64,000 nt of DNA from CBDEGU01 sp965238045 (GTDB lineage Bacteria > Acidobacteriota > Terriglobia > Bryobacterales > UBA6623), in assembly GCA_965238045.1 (NCBI GenBank), contig CBDEGU010000012.1:1426001-1490000 (forward strand), in the 5' to 3' direction. Made by a program: the position numbers and the translations under genes. Below are positions 44,119 through 52,526 of the stretch, piece by piece. Position 1 is the stretch's first letter. Every line of letters starts with the position of its first letter. The notes below the pieces were generated by a model. The model made no database searches and was not told the origin of the DNA. It worked only from the letters and a program-made list of their open reading frames with translations.

Positions 44119-45144
44119 ATGCCGCTGAGTTTCAAGCATGCCCGTTGCGTGACCGGCGGGCTGACGCTAGAGCTTGACCTCTCGTTCATGGACGGCATTA
44201 TCGTGGGTATTACCGGACCCAATCGAAGCGGCGTCTCGGAATTCCTGAGCGCCGCCGAGGGCGCCGCCCCGTTAGAGGCGGGCAGCGTCGAAGGGTTTGA
44301 GCGGTGCGTTCTAGCGCGGGAAAGCTTCACGTCGGCGGAACCGGCCCAGATCCGCCGGGCCGTTGACGCAGCGCTTACCTCCGGGGCGGATGTGATCGGC
44401 ATTGGGCCGTCGTTTTCGCTGACCGATCTTGCCTGCCAGCGAACCATCCTGGCGCGCGTTCATGAGTTGCGGCGGCGGGGGACGATTGTCGTCTTGGCGT
44501 CGATGGATCTCGACCTGCTCGAGCGCCATTGCGATGAGGTCGTCATCATGCGCCAGGGCTGCGTCGTCGAACGGGGAGATCCTCGGGAAGTCATCAAGAA
44601 CTACCGCGCGCGGATTGCCGATGAGGTGCGCAAGGCATCGCCCCCGCCCGAGTCGAATCCAGTTGCCCGGCATGGCGACGGCCGGGTCCTGATCAAAGAA
44701 GTTCAAATTCTGGGAGCCGATGGCCAGGCCACGGCCTCGCTACGCAGCGGCGAGTCGGCGGCCGTGCGCGTCGTTCTCGCTTTTCGCGAACCCGTCGAAG
44801 ATCCGGTGGTAGGCATTCTGATTCGCAGCCGCATCGGCATCAACGTCTACGGCACGAATACGGAATTAGAGAAGGTTCCCATGGGTCCGTGTTCGGCGGG
44901 CGACCAGCTTGAGGTGCGCTTTGCGTTTGATTGCAATCTGTGCGCCGAGCAATATACTCTCACCGTTGCCTCCCACGATCCCGACGGGACGGCGCATGAG
45001 TGGCTGGAAGAGGCCATCGCCTTTTCGGTGAGCGACACGCGCTACGCGGCCGGAGTGGCGAATTTGAAGGCGGCGGTGTCGGTCAAACGACGGGTCGCAT
45101 CGCCCGCGGATGAGGTTCGTGACGCGGGCCGTCGGCAAGAATAG
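44119..45144 (+). CDS. Wzt-like protein: degenerate ABC ATPase domain fused to a Wzt C-terminal domain
   Basis: A 341-residue protein. Residues 1-165 align with an ABC ATPase, but the Walker A motif is GPNRSGVS (33-40) with Val for the essential Lys. The helical subdomain with Q-loop and LSGGQ is missing, the Walker B end reads VIGIGPSF without Asp-Glu, and the H-loop His is replaced (ASMDLDLLERHCDEVVIMRQ). The C-terminal half (about 195-310) looks like a Wzt sugar-binding beta-sandwich: GESAAVRVVLAF, INVYGTNTELEKV and YTLTVASHDPDG. So it probably binds an O-antigen-type glycan but cannot hydrolyse ATP. No transporter permease is adjacent. No clear ribosome site. Confidence 0.75.
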   Translation: MPLSFKHARCVTGGLTLELDLSFMDGIIVGITGPNRSGVSEFLSAAEGAAPLEAGSVEGFERCVLARESFTSAEPAQIRRAVDAALTSGADVIGIGPSFSLTDLACQRTILARVHELRRRGTIVVLASMDLDLLERHCDEVVIMRQGCVVERGDPREVIKNYRARIADEVRKASPPPESNPVARHGDGRVLIKEVQILGADGQATASLRSGESAAVRVVLAFREPVEDPVVGILIRSRIGINVYGTNTELEKVPMGPCSAGDQLEVRFAFDCNLCAEQYTLTVASHDPDGTAHEWLEEAIAFSVSDTRYAAGVANLKAAVSVKRRVASPADEVRDAGRRQE

Positions 45145-45821
45145 TTCGTCCCAGGGCCGCCGATTCGGCCCCTGTCCGCCGTGCGTCTCTGCTCACCGGG
45201 AAGGCTTCTCGCGCATGTGACGCTCGATGAAGTTTAGCGCCGAGGCGTAGGCTTGATCGACGCGCGCCGGATCGCCGCCCGCCAGGCCATGCTCGCCTCC
45301 GGCGATCGTGATCAGTTCGTGCTCGACGCCGTGGTGCTTGAGCTGCGCGGCCATCATGACCGACTGCTCATGGGGAACATCGGCGTCGCCGTGAATGAGC
45401 AGCGTGGGCGGATAGTCCGCGGTGACGTTACGCACGGGCATATAAGGGCTGAACTTCTCGTCTTCCGCCGCCGGGTCCCAGCCCGAGACCGCCTTGGGCC
45501 AAATACCCTGCCGCCGGCAGTACTGGTAGAAGGCGCCCCCGTTGCCCGCGCGGTTTCGGGAATCCGACACCGGATCGCCGCTCACTTGACGGTACGCTTC
45601 TTCGCGGGACATCGCGACACGGTGGTGGCGCTCGTGCGTACTAGTATATCGTTTCATTAAACTGTACTCATCTCAGACGCGCTCTCCAGCGGCTCGAACT
45701 TCCTCCAGCGGTGAACGACGGGGGCGGCGTTGATCTCCGCGATCCCCTGCAGGATTCATTCTCGAAGTTCCTCCCAGGACTCCACCCGGATTCGCTTCAA
45801 AAAAGTGCGCGCCATCTTCCC

Positions 45822-47269
45822 GAGATTGTCCCGAATCTAGTTGAAGGTGGAAGGGCGGCGGTTCTCAAGCCCGGTTCTCTGAGAGAATCGAGCAAACCTT
45901 TCACCACAAAGGAGAACCGCCGTGAAGAAACGATATCACATTCTGGATTCCGCGAAGCAACAGCCAGTCAGCCCCAACGACCTCACCCGCCTGCTCAGCC
46001 AAAACTCCCAACTCATGCTGCCCTTGGTTGAACTGGTCGAGCAGTGCCGCGGAGCCGTCGACGAGGTTATCGACGTCACCGGCCGCGCCGCCATTCAAGC
46101 CGTGCTGGAACTGTCGGCGCAGCAAGTTACCGGTGGAAAACTTTCCCAGCCCGGCAAGAAGCGCCGCGGCGATGTGGTCCGCTGGGGCCGCCAGCCCGGT
46201 CGCGTCAAGCTCAGCAACCGCAAACTGCGCGTCAGCAAACCCAGACTGCGCAAACGCTCCGGCGGCGAGGTCAAAGTGCCCGCTTACGAGGCGATGCAGG
46301 ACGACGAACGCCTCGGCGCGCGCATGCTCGACATTCTGATGAAGGGCGTCTCGACGCGCAACTATGCCGGGGTGATTGGCGCAATGGCCGGCACGGCCAG
46401 GGTGTCGAAATCCGCCGTCAGCCGGGAGGCAGTCGAGGCCGCCGAAAAGAGCATCGACGAAGTGCTCACGCGGCGCCTGGATGAGTTGGATCTGCTGGTG
46501 ATCTACGTGGACGGTTTGATCTTCGCAGATCATGTAGTGCTTGCAGCGGTGGGCGTAGACCGTCGGGGCAACAAACATGTGCTGGGATTGCAGCACGCCG
46601 CCACTGAGAGCACAGCCGCCGCCGAAGACTTGCTGAGGGGCATGGTCGAGCGGGGAGTATCGACGGAGAAAAACAGGCTCTTCGTGCTCGATGGATCGAA
46701 GGCCCTGCGGGCGGCGGTGCGCCGCGTCTTCGGCAAAGTTCCGGTGCAGCGCTGCCGTGCTCACAAGCTGCGCAATGTCGTCGAGCGGCTGCCTAAGGCC
46801 GAGCGCAATCAGGCCAAAGCGGCGATCCGGGCCGCCTGGCGGCTGGGAGCCCAAGATGGACAAGCGCGGCTGGAGAAGCTAGCCCAGTGGTACGAGGGTG
46901 ACTGGCCCGAGGCGGCGGTGAGTTTGCGCGAAGGCATGGAGGAGTGTTTCACCATCAACCGCCTGGGTGCGCCGCCGTCGCTGCATCGCTGCCTGGCGAC
47001 GACGAACATCGTCGAGTCTCCTAACGCCGGGGTGCGGCGGAGAACGCGGCGAGTGACCCGCTGGAAGGACGCGGCCATGGTGTGTCGCTGGGCCACGGCT
47101 GCATTCCTCGATACCGAGAAAAGCTTCCGCAAGATCATGGGTTACAAGGATCTGTGGATGCTCGACGCCATCCTCAATCCGGCCAAGGCCACAGCAGCAA
47201 AGGCTGCCTAGTACAATGCTCTTTTACGCCGCCGCCCTACAAACCCTCAACTACGATTGGGACACTCTC
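45822..47269 (+). mobile_element. IS256-family insertion sequence, copy 1 (complete)
   Basis: The 1448-bp element has related ends: GAGATTGTCCCGAATCTAG on the left and, inverted, GAGAGTGTCCCAATCGTAG on the right, both running into a GGGCGGCGG block. A perfect 8-bp duplication ATCTTCCC flanks it at 45814-45821 and 47270-47277, as expected for IS256. It sits inside the IS630 transposase gene, so it arrived after IS630. Its transposase is intact. A second, nearly identical copy lies at 59832-61343 in the opposite direction. Confidence 0.93.
45922..47211 (+). CDS. IS256 (Mutator)-family transposase, copy 1
   Basis: A 429-residue transposase with GGAGAACC ahead of the ATG. The DDE core shows DLLVIYVDGLIFADHVVL (first Asp), LFVLDGSKALRAAVRR (second Asp), the CRAHKLRNVVERLP motif of the family, and LATTNIVESPNAGVRRRTR with the Glu. 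The frame is full length. Copy 2 differs by only about three residues up to residue 415 (for example TARVS against TAGVS, DRRGN against DRQGN), so the two share recent ancestry. Confidence 0.94.
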   Translation: MKKRYHILDSAKQQPVSPNDLTRLLSQNSQLMLPLVELVEQCRGAVDEVIDVTGRAAIQAVLELSAQQVTGGKLSQPGKKRRGDVVRWGRQPGRVKLSNRKLRVSKPRLRKRSGGEVKVPAYEAMQDDERLGARMLDILMKGVSTRNYAGVIGAMAGTARVSKSAVSREAVEAAEKSIDEVLTRRLDELDLLVIYVDGLIFADHVVLAAVGVDRRGNKHVLGLQHAATESTAAAEDLLRGMVERGVSTEKNRLFVLDGSKALRAAVRRVFGKVPVQRCRAHKLRNVVERLPKAERNQAKAAIRAAWRLGAQDGQARLEKLAQWYEGDWPEAAVSLREGMEECFTINRLGAPPSLHRCLATTNIVESPNAGVRRRTRRVTRWKDAAMVCRWATAAFLDTEKSFRKIMGYKDLWMLDAILNPAKATAAKAA

Positions 47270-48933
47270 ATCTTCCCGAACAGCGTCTCGACAATATTCA
47301 GCCAGGACCCGTGGGTCGGCGTATGCACGTATTTGAAGCGGTTCGGACGCGTCGCCAAATAGTCCTTCGTCTCCTTGGAAACGTGGGAGGAATGATTATC
47401 CAAGATCAATCGGATCGTGCAGTGGGCCGGGTAGGATTGGTCCAGATCCTTGAGCAGTAAGATGAATTCCCGGCTGCGGTGGCGCCGCTCCACCCGCGCT
47501 GTCACCCGACCGTCGTGCAAGTCCAGCGCCGCCAGAATCGAGCAAGTTCCCAGACGTTTGTATTCGTAATCTCGAGCCACGCAGGGATGCCGCCCCGCAG
47601 TCGGCGGCAGGTCCGGAGCGGTGTTGGCGATCGCTTGCACGCCGGGCTTTTCGTCGACCGAAACCGTAATCACGCCCGGCGATGGGCCGCCCTCGCCCGC
47701 GCTTTCATTCTGCAAGGCCACCTCGCGGTAGACCAGCAGCACCTGCCGCATCTTGGACTCAAAATCCGGGTCGCGGCGCTGCAAGTAGTACTTCACCTTC
47801 TCCGGGTGAAGAGGTTGCTCGGCCAGAATCCGATGGACGGTCGCCTTGGCCGCTTGGGCCAAGGCCGGATAGCCCGCTTCCACGGCATGCTGGCGCACGT
47901 GCCGGGCGAGCGCGCCGCGGGTCCAGAGCTCGGCGGCGTAACCGAGTTGCTTGGGTTTGCTACAGGCCAAGTGCACCACCCAGGCCTTGGCCTCTTCGCT
48001 GATGCGGGGTTCCCGGGGACGATGATAGGCATCCTTGAGCGCCGCTTCCACCCCCATGGCCAGGGCTCGCTCGATCCATTTGCCAACGCTTTTGCGCGTC
48101 ATCTTCACGGCCCGCATAATCTCGGCGATCGTCTCGCCGCAATGATAGCGCCACAGAATCTCGGCTCTCTGCACCTCCCGAGCCGGAGCCTTACGCGAAC
48201 GACGCAGCCGCTGCAGATGTTGCGACTCTTCGGGCGTGAGAAGCAGTTGGGGACGCTTCGATTTTCCTGCCATGCATCCAGCCTAGCAGGAAACATCCTC
48301 GTATCGATATGTTTTAATGAAACGCTATACTAGGCTTGCTCAGCCAGTCTCCGATCAGGTCGCCATAGCCCCAAAACGAGACCAGAACGGCCGGCCGGGG
48401 TCGCGCGCGGTAGCCTGCGGTCAAGGTCAAATAGCCCCCAGCCGATCCGCCCATGACGGCGACCTTGCCGGCGCGAGCCTGCAACCGCGCGGCGCCGTTC
48501 TCATGGATCCACCGAAAGGCGTCTTCGAGGTCTTCGATGATCGCCGCCAGCGGCGACTCCGGCGCCAGGCGGTAGTCGATCGACACGAGGATATAGCCGG
48601 CGCCGAGCATCATGTCCTTGACTCTTCGCGGGACCGCCGCCCGGTGGCCGTTGATCAGCGCCCCTCCGTGGATCCAGACCGCCACGGGCCGCTCGGCGCG
48701 GTCGTCCGCGCTAAGGACATCGAGCTTGATAGCAAGCTGCCCCGCCTTCTTATAAGTGAATGTCTCGGATCGTATCGCGCCTTCGGCGACGCGGGAAAAG
48801 GCTGCCCCGGCGCCCGCGCCCATGGCAAGCCGCAAGAATTCCCTGCGCTGGAAATCGCTGCGTTGGACGATGGTCATTGAAACCTCCCGAGACCCTCGAT
48901 CAAGATTCTAAATCCGCCGCGAGTTCCGCCCGA

Positions 48934-49806
48934 TCATAGCAATCCGGGAGGAAAACGGGTCGTGTCGTCGAAGATGACCGCCTCGAGCTGTTGGGGCGTC
49001 AGCCCGACACAGGAACTCAAATCAGCCCCTTTTAGAACCGTCGCGGTCAGGTCGGCCTGCGGGAGAATGCAATCAGTCAGCATCGCGCCCGAGAGATCCG
49101 CCGCCGAAAGGATCGCGCCGGTCAGATCCGCCTTCGACAACTTCGTCTCGATGAGAAACGCCTGGTTCAGATCGGCGGAGCAGAGTTTCGATCCTGTCAG
49201 CTTCGATCCGCTCAGATCGGCCTTGTACATGTCCGCGCCCGAGAAATTCACATAGGAAAGATCCAAATCCCGCAGGTTGGCCCTGGCGAGGTCCCTTTTT
49301 CGCAGATCCGCCGCGACGAGAAGAGGCACGACGTCGCTGTACTTCTTGCGCCAGAGGTTCCACGAATGTACGCCTTCGCGCAGGACATCTAGCGGATTCC
49401 TCTCGTCATGGGTTTCCGGCCCTTCCCATCGCCAGCGCGCCGACCGCTCGGGCGACCGGCGCGGTGAGGGAGCGGCCGGCGGACGCCTGCTTTCTTTGAG
49501 TTCTCGAAGCTTGTCGTACGCCTCGTTGACGAGCTTGAGCGTCTCCTCGGCCTTCTTCTGCAGCCGCTCGTTCGAGCCGAACCGGTCCGGGTGCCATACC
49601 TGAGCCATGTCTCGCCAAGCTTCCTTGATCTTCTTGGCGGACGCTCCCGGCGCGATACCGAGAATGTCGTAGTAGCGTGTGTATTCGTCCAATGTTTCTG
49701 TAGCTATCCCAGCGGCGTCTACTACAAAGCCTACTATGCCGCCGCGGCGGGCCACAAGGCCGCCAGCGAGTTGCCGCCGCCGCACCTCTGCCGCCGCGCG
49801 GGGCAA
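48934..49806 (-). CDS. J-domain protein fused to pentapeptide repeats
   Basis: Up to 290 residues. A J-domain (about 44-107) reads YYDILGIAPGASAKKIKEAW with the HPD motif in VWHPDRFGSN, so it should stimulate an Hsp70. After a Pro/Arg linker, residues from about 165 to 275 are pentapeptide repeats of A(D/N)LxX type: AADLRKRDLARANLRDLDLS, FSGADMYKADLSGSKLTGSK, KADLTGAILSAADLSGAML. These fold as a right-handed four-sided helix. The start is uncertain: the ATG at 49806 gives an unlike-looking first 38 residues, and a TTG at 49692 (LDEYTRYYDIL) fits the domain better. No membrane segment. Confidence 0.82.
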   Translation of the reverse strand: MPRAAAEVRRRQLAGGLVARRGGIVGFVVDAAGIATETLDEYTRYYDILGIAPGASAKKIKEAWRDMAQVWHPDRFGSNERLQKKAEETLKLVNEAYDKLRELKESRRPPAAPSPRRSPERSARWRWEGPETHDERNPLDVLREGVHSWNLWRKKYSDVVPLLVAADLRKRDLARANLRDLDLSYVNFSGADMYKADLSGSKLTGSKLCSADLNQAFLIETKLSKADLTGAILSAADLSGAMLTDCILPQADLTATVLKGADLSSCVGLTPQQLEAVIFDDTTRFPPGLL

Positions 49807-49939
49807 CCGCCGATACCACTTCTAGATGGTCGAGCCGAACTGGCAATCAGGAGCGCCGCTGGGCGGGGCGGAACCAGAACTCGTCGGCGCTCGGGCGGGA
49901 AGTCCAGAGCCCGCTCCGCCGCCGCGTCTGCCCGGCTGG

Positions 49940-50674
49940 ATGGATGTCAAGGGTTTTGTTGATATTCACTGCCACCTCCTGCCCGGACTCGATGACGGCC
50001 CCGAAACATGGCAACTCGCCGAAGAGATGGTTCGGCTGGCCCGCCGGGCGGGTACCCTCGCGGCGATTGCCACGCCCCATTGCAGTATCCGTTTTCCTTT
50101 CGACGCCGAGAGAACTTCCGCCTGCGTACGACGCATTGAGGACAGCGTCCCCCATGGGCCCGCCGTCTTCGGAGGTTGTGAACTGCAACTCAACGATGAG
50201 GCTGTGCGGGACTTCGCCAAAACCCCCCGCGCCTATACGCTCAATGGCACTCGCTACGTGCTGGTCGAACTGCTGCCTCAGGTCGTGGCGGCAAGCGTGG
50301 AGAAGGTTCTCGACAGCTTCCGGGAGCGCGGCTACATCCCCATCCTGGCGCATCCAGAACGGTACCGCCTGCTCAGCAAACATCCGCTATGGCTGCGGAC
50401 TTGGAAGAATCAGGGTTGTCTCCTCCAACTGACGGCCAGCTCCCTGACCGGGGCCATGGGAACGGCTGTCCTGTCGGCGGCAACCGCGATGGTGCGGGAG
50501 GGAATGGCGCATTTCGTGGCGTCCGACGCCCACGATCTCGTTCGCCGCCCGCCGTCTCTGCTGGAAGGCTTTTGCGCGACAGCGGAAATCGCGGGAGTTG
50601 CGTCGGCGGGCAAGCTGTTCACGCACAATCCACTAGCCTTGCTCCACGGCCAAACCGTGGAGCAGATCTGCTAA
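49940..50674 (+). CDS. CpsB/YwqE-type PHP-domain tyrosine phosphatase
   Basis: I start at 49940 (MDVKGFVDIHCHLLPGLDDG), since the PHP metal motif stands near the start in this family; an upstream ATG at 49826 would add a Pro-rich lead. The 244-residue protein has DIHCHLLPGLDDGP, IATPHCSIRFPF, PILAHPERYRLL and HFVASDAHDLVRRPPSL, the four metal-binding stretches. Such Mn-dependent phosphatases reverse tyrosine phosphorylation of polysaccharide-export kinases. No capsule genes are adjacent. Neither start has a clear ribosome site. Confidence 0.88.
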   Translation: MDVKGFVDIHCHLLPGLDDGPETWQLAEEMVRLARRAGTLAAIATPHCSIRFPFDAERTSACVRRIEDSVPHGPAVFGGCELQLNDEAVRDFAKTPRAYTLNGTRYVLVELLPQVVAASVEKVLDSFRERGYIPILAHPERYRLLSKHPLWLRTWKNQGCLLQLTASSLTGAMGTAVLSAATAMVREGMAHFVASDAHDLVRRPPSLLEGFCATAEIAGVASAGKLFTHNPLALLHGQTVEQIC

Positions 50675-50821
50675 ATCGGGTGCCACAATTGCCGGTCACC
50701 GAGGCGACCGCGCTCACGCCGCGGCTCCGCTTCCACTACAGCGGATGCAGCGCAAACCCGCCCCGACCCGCATGGCCAGGCAGCACCCCGCTCGCGGAAC
50801 GGTCCTTCAGTCTCACAAAGA

Positions 50822-50917
50822 CTAGCGCTCGGCTTTCTTTCGCCGCCGCATGATGACTAAGGCAAGAAGGCCTATCGCCAAGATGCCGCAGATAACGCGA
50901 ATAATAGAATCATCCAT
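50822..50917 (-). CDS. Small single-pass membrane protein, 31 residues
   Basis: A short frame starting at the ATG at 50917, with AGAGGTGG about 5 bases upstream, and ending at the TAG at 50822. The translation has MDDSIIRVICGILAI at the start, a hydrophobic helix ending LLALVIM, and a basic tail RRRKKAER. This is a convincing short membrane protein with positive-inside C-terminus. Function unknown. It lies alone between the CpsB-type gene and a region of repeats. Confidence 0.6.
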   Translation of the reverse strand: MDDSIIRVICGILAIGLLALVIMRRRKKAER

Positions 50918-51392
50918 TGTTCCACCTCTTTGGTCTTTCGTCCAAAATAGATATTAGACCATGCTACAGCCATTCTGTCGAGTGCCCGACCGCCAGGGGC
51001 AGGGTAGCAGACTCCGCGCCCAAAAGTCATCCTTCCGGCGTCACTCTGGCGGCCCGAAGTGAGAAGATCCCCTTGGAACGAGCCGGTGCTCGCTTTTCGG
51101 ATTTTTCGGTTTTCTTTGGAGAGGTGAGGGCGGCTGCGATCGGGTCGGGGCTGAGACGACCCCAAGATATGTACAGCGAAACCCTGCCTGGATACTCGAT
51201 GTCGTAGCTTGCTGCCTCGGCCAGCAGTCAACTTGACAACATCTCCTCCGACCCTCCTCCCTCAACGCTCAGATTTCCTGCCCGCAAGGGACGGCCCTAA
51301 CCACCCGGTACAGGCAGTGCCCAGATCCGAGGGAGCATGTCACCGGGCGGCCAGCGTTGTCCGATCTCCCCACGATCTCGCTTGCTTCGCCA
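50918..51392. other. Intergenic region with an isolated IS end and repeat copy A
   Basis: These 475 bases hold no gene I can support. At 51056-51077 the sequence GAAGTGAGAAGATCCCCTTG matches the terminal repeat of the ISNCY-type element at 54365, with no transposase nearby, so it is an isolated IS end. At 51150-51243 lies copy A of a ~93-base repeat (see its entry). The rest shows no strong promoter or terminator. Confidence 0.55.
51150..51243 (+). repeat. Diverged noncoding repeat, copy A
   Basis: This stretch aligns with 52407-52499 over its length at roughly three in four bases, in the same direction. Conserved blocks include GCTGAGACG, CAAGAT, TCGTAGCTTG, CCTCGGCCA and AACTTGA. Copy A contains a small hairpin TGCTG-loop-CAGCA at about 51210-51226. 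The two copies flank the nitrilase-family gene at 51393-52265. Whether this is an RNA, a mobile remnant or a regulatory site is unknown. Confidence 0.55.
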
Positions 51393-52265
51393 TCAGGGCT
51401 TGGCGAGAGCGCCGTACATCGCCGGCTTGCGATGCCGTATCGCGCCCTTCCCCATCCTCTCGTGGTCGAGCCGAATCTCGGTCATCACGACCTGGTCTCC
51501 GCCTTGCGGGTCGTCCTGAGCGATGATGTTTCCTCTCGGGTCGATGAACAAGCACCTTTTCGGATGGACGAACGCAACGTAGACGGAGTTCTCGTTGGCG
51601 CGCGTGCGCATCATGGCCGTGTTCATATCGCCGTAACCACCGTAGGAGGGCACGAGAATGAACTGAGCGCCCTTCAGGGCCAGGACGCGCGCGGTTTCTG
51701 GGAGTTGCCGGTCGTAGCAAATCAATGTGCCCCAACGCCCAAACACCGTGTCAAACACAGAAAGCTTGGAACCTTCGGCGTTGAACCGTTCGTCGAGAAT
51801 GTGCGATTTGCGGTAGTGCTCGATGAGCGTTCCGTCGGGCCGGTAAACGACCAGCGCGTTGTAGAGGCTGTCAGGAGTCTCGGGGTCGCGCTCGGGGAAT
51901 CCAAAGACGATGTGAACTTTGAGTTCGCGGGCCAGGTGGCGAACGCGCTTGAGCGAGGGGCCTTCCAGCGTCTCTCCCAGGGTGAGGTACTTTTCCCTCG
52001 TGACACCCTTGTCGAGTATAGAGTCGTTGCCAACGTAGCCGTCGAGAAACCCCTCCGGTGTGATAATTACCTGTGCGCCTTGCCGCGCGGCGTCGCGGGC
52101 GTGGCGCTCGAACTTGGCGAGGTTGCCTTGCTTGTCCCACCGTTTCGGCATGACTCTGAGTCCCGCCACCTTGAAGCTCAGGTCGCCGGCGAGCGCCGCG
52201 GCCGTGATCGTCAAGCCCAGAAATGCGAGTTTGGCCACTGAAATCGACCCATGTATGCGCATCAT
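51393..52265 (-). CDS. Exported carbon-nitrogen hydrolase (nitrilase family)
   Basis: I start at 52265 (MMRIHGSISVAKLAFLGL), which gives a signal peptide; the frame is open to 52391. The 290-residue protein has the Glu-Lys-Cys triad: QVIITPEGFLDGYVGN, LIEHYRKSHILDERF and GTLICYDRQLPETARVL. Nitrilase-family enzymes of this type cut amide or carbamoyl bonds; most are cytosolic, so the signal is notable. Substrate unknown. Repeat copies A and B lie on either side. Confidence 0.88.
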   Translation of the reverse strand: MMRIHGSISVAKLAFLGLTITAAALAGDLSFKVAGLRVMPKRWDKQGNLAKFERHARDAARQGAQVIITPEGFLDGYVGNDSILDKGVTREKYLTLGETLEGPSLKRVRHLARELKVHIVFGFPERDPETPDSLYNALVVYRPDGTLIEHYRKSHILDERFNAEGSKLSVFDTVFGRWGTLICYDRQLPETARVLALKGAQFILVPSYGGYGDMNTAMMRTRANENSVYVAFVHPKRCLFIDPRGNIIAQDDPQGGDQVVMTEIRLDHERMGKGAIRHRKPAMYGALAKP

Positions 52266-52406
52266 GCGTACCAGCCTATCTCGGTTAAGAGCCCTCGGGT
52301 ACATCAAGCCAGGATTTCCTTTTGGCCACCCTGGCAGGGATAGGATAGCCGACCCCGGCCCGCGATGCAACGGTTTTCGCGGCATGGTCAAGTTAACGCA
52401 TCACAA

Positions 52407-52499
52407 GCTGAGACGGCCCAAGATGTGGATCGCGAGACCACGCCTGAATCATCGATATCGTAGCTTGGTTCCTCGGCCAAGAGTTAACTTGATAATACC
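52407..52499 (+). repeat. Diverged noncoding repeat, copy B
   Basis: Partner of 51150-51243. Copy B contains the hairpin CTTGG-loop-CCAAG at about 52464-52481. It also sits between perfect inverted 10-mers TCAAGTTAAC (52388-52397) and GTTAACTTGA (52483-52492), a possible sign of a small terminal-repeat element; copy A keeps only the right-hand sequence in the form GTCAACTTGA. Confidence 0.55.
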
Positions 52500-52526
52500 G
52501 GCGGGCGGGCGGGGACCGGAGCGCTG

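Larger units (their letters stand above)
45657..48273 (-). pseudogene. IS630-family transposase, broken by IS256 and a stop codon
   Basis: The 5' part (47278-48273 outside the inner element) encodes the helix-turn-helix (CGETIAEIMRAVKMTRKSVG) and the DDE residues in ITVSVDEKPGVQ, RLILDNHSSHVSK and HGSWLNIVETLFGKM. Removing IS256 continues it as FGKMARTFLKRIRVESWEEL on the other side. A TGA at 45758 then stops that frame; 34 more codons (ILQGIAEINAAPVVHRWRKF) reach a TAA at 45657. So the gene carries both an insertion and a likely CGA-to-TGA change. The element is probably immobile on its own. Confidence 0.87.
45644..48330 (-). mobile_element. IS630-family element, itself interrupted by IS256
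   Basis: The ends are inverted repeats GTATA(T/G)CGTTTCATTAAA, flanked by TA at 45642-45643 and 48331-48332, the TA target duplication of IS630/Tc1 elements (set within CTAG). Total length is 2687 bp; without the inner IS256 and its 8-bp duplication it is 1231 bp, normal for IS630. Its transposase gene is on minus and broken. It lies inside the alpha/beta-hydrolase gene. Confidence 0.9.
45193..48877 (-). pseudogene. Tat-exported alpha/beta hydrolase gene split by a nested insertion
   Basis: The 5' part is at 48331-48877 and the 3' part at 45193-45643. Removing the IS630 element and one TA rejoins the frame as DWLSKPS-THERHHRVAMSRE, giving a 331-residue protein. It has a twin-arginine start (QRREFLRLAMGAGAGAAF), an HSL-type oxyanion motif HGGALINGH, the nucleophile motif GGSAGG, the acid in HGDADVPHE and the His in AGGEHGLAGG. 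It was thus an exported esterase or lipase. The interruption separates nucleophile from acid and His, so it should be inactive. Nothing else in the frame is broken, which points to recent loss. Confidence 0.9.

Noticed and set aside
51210..52481. Covariation between the hairpins of the two ~93-base repeats
   Set aside because: Each copy can form a hairpin, but the pairs use different alignment columns, so this is not evidence for a conserved RNA fold.
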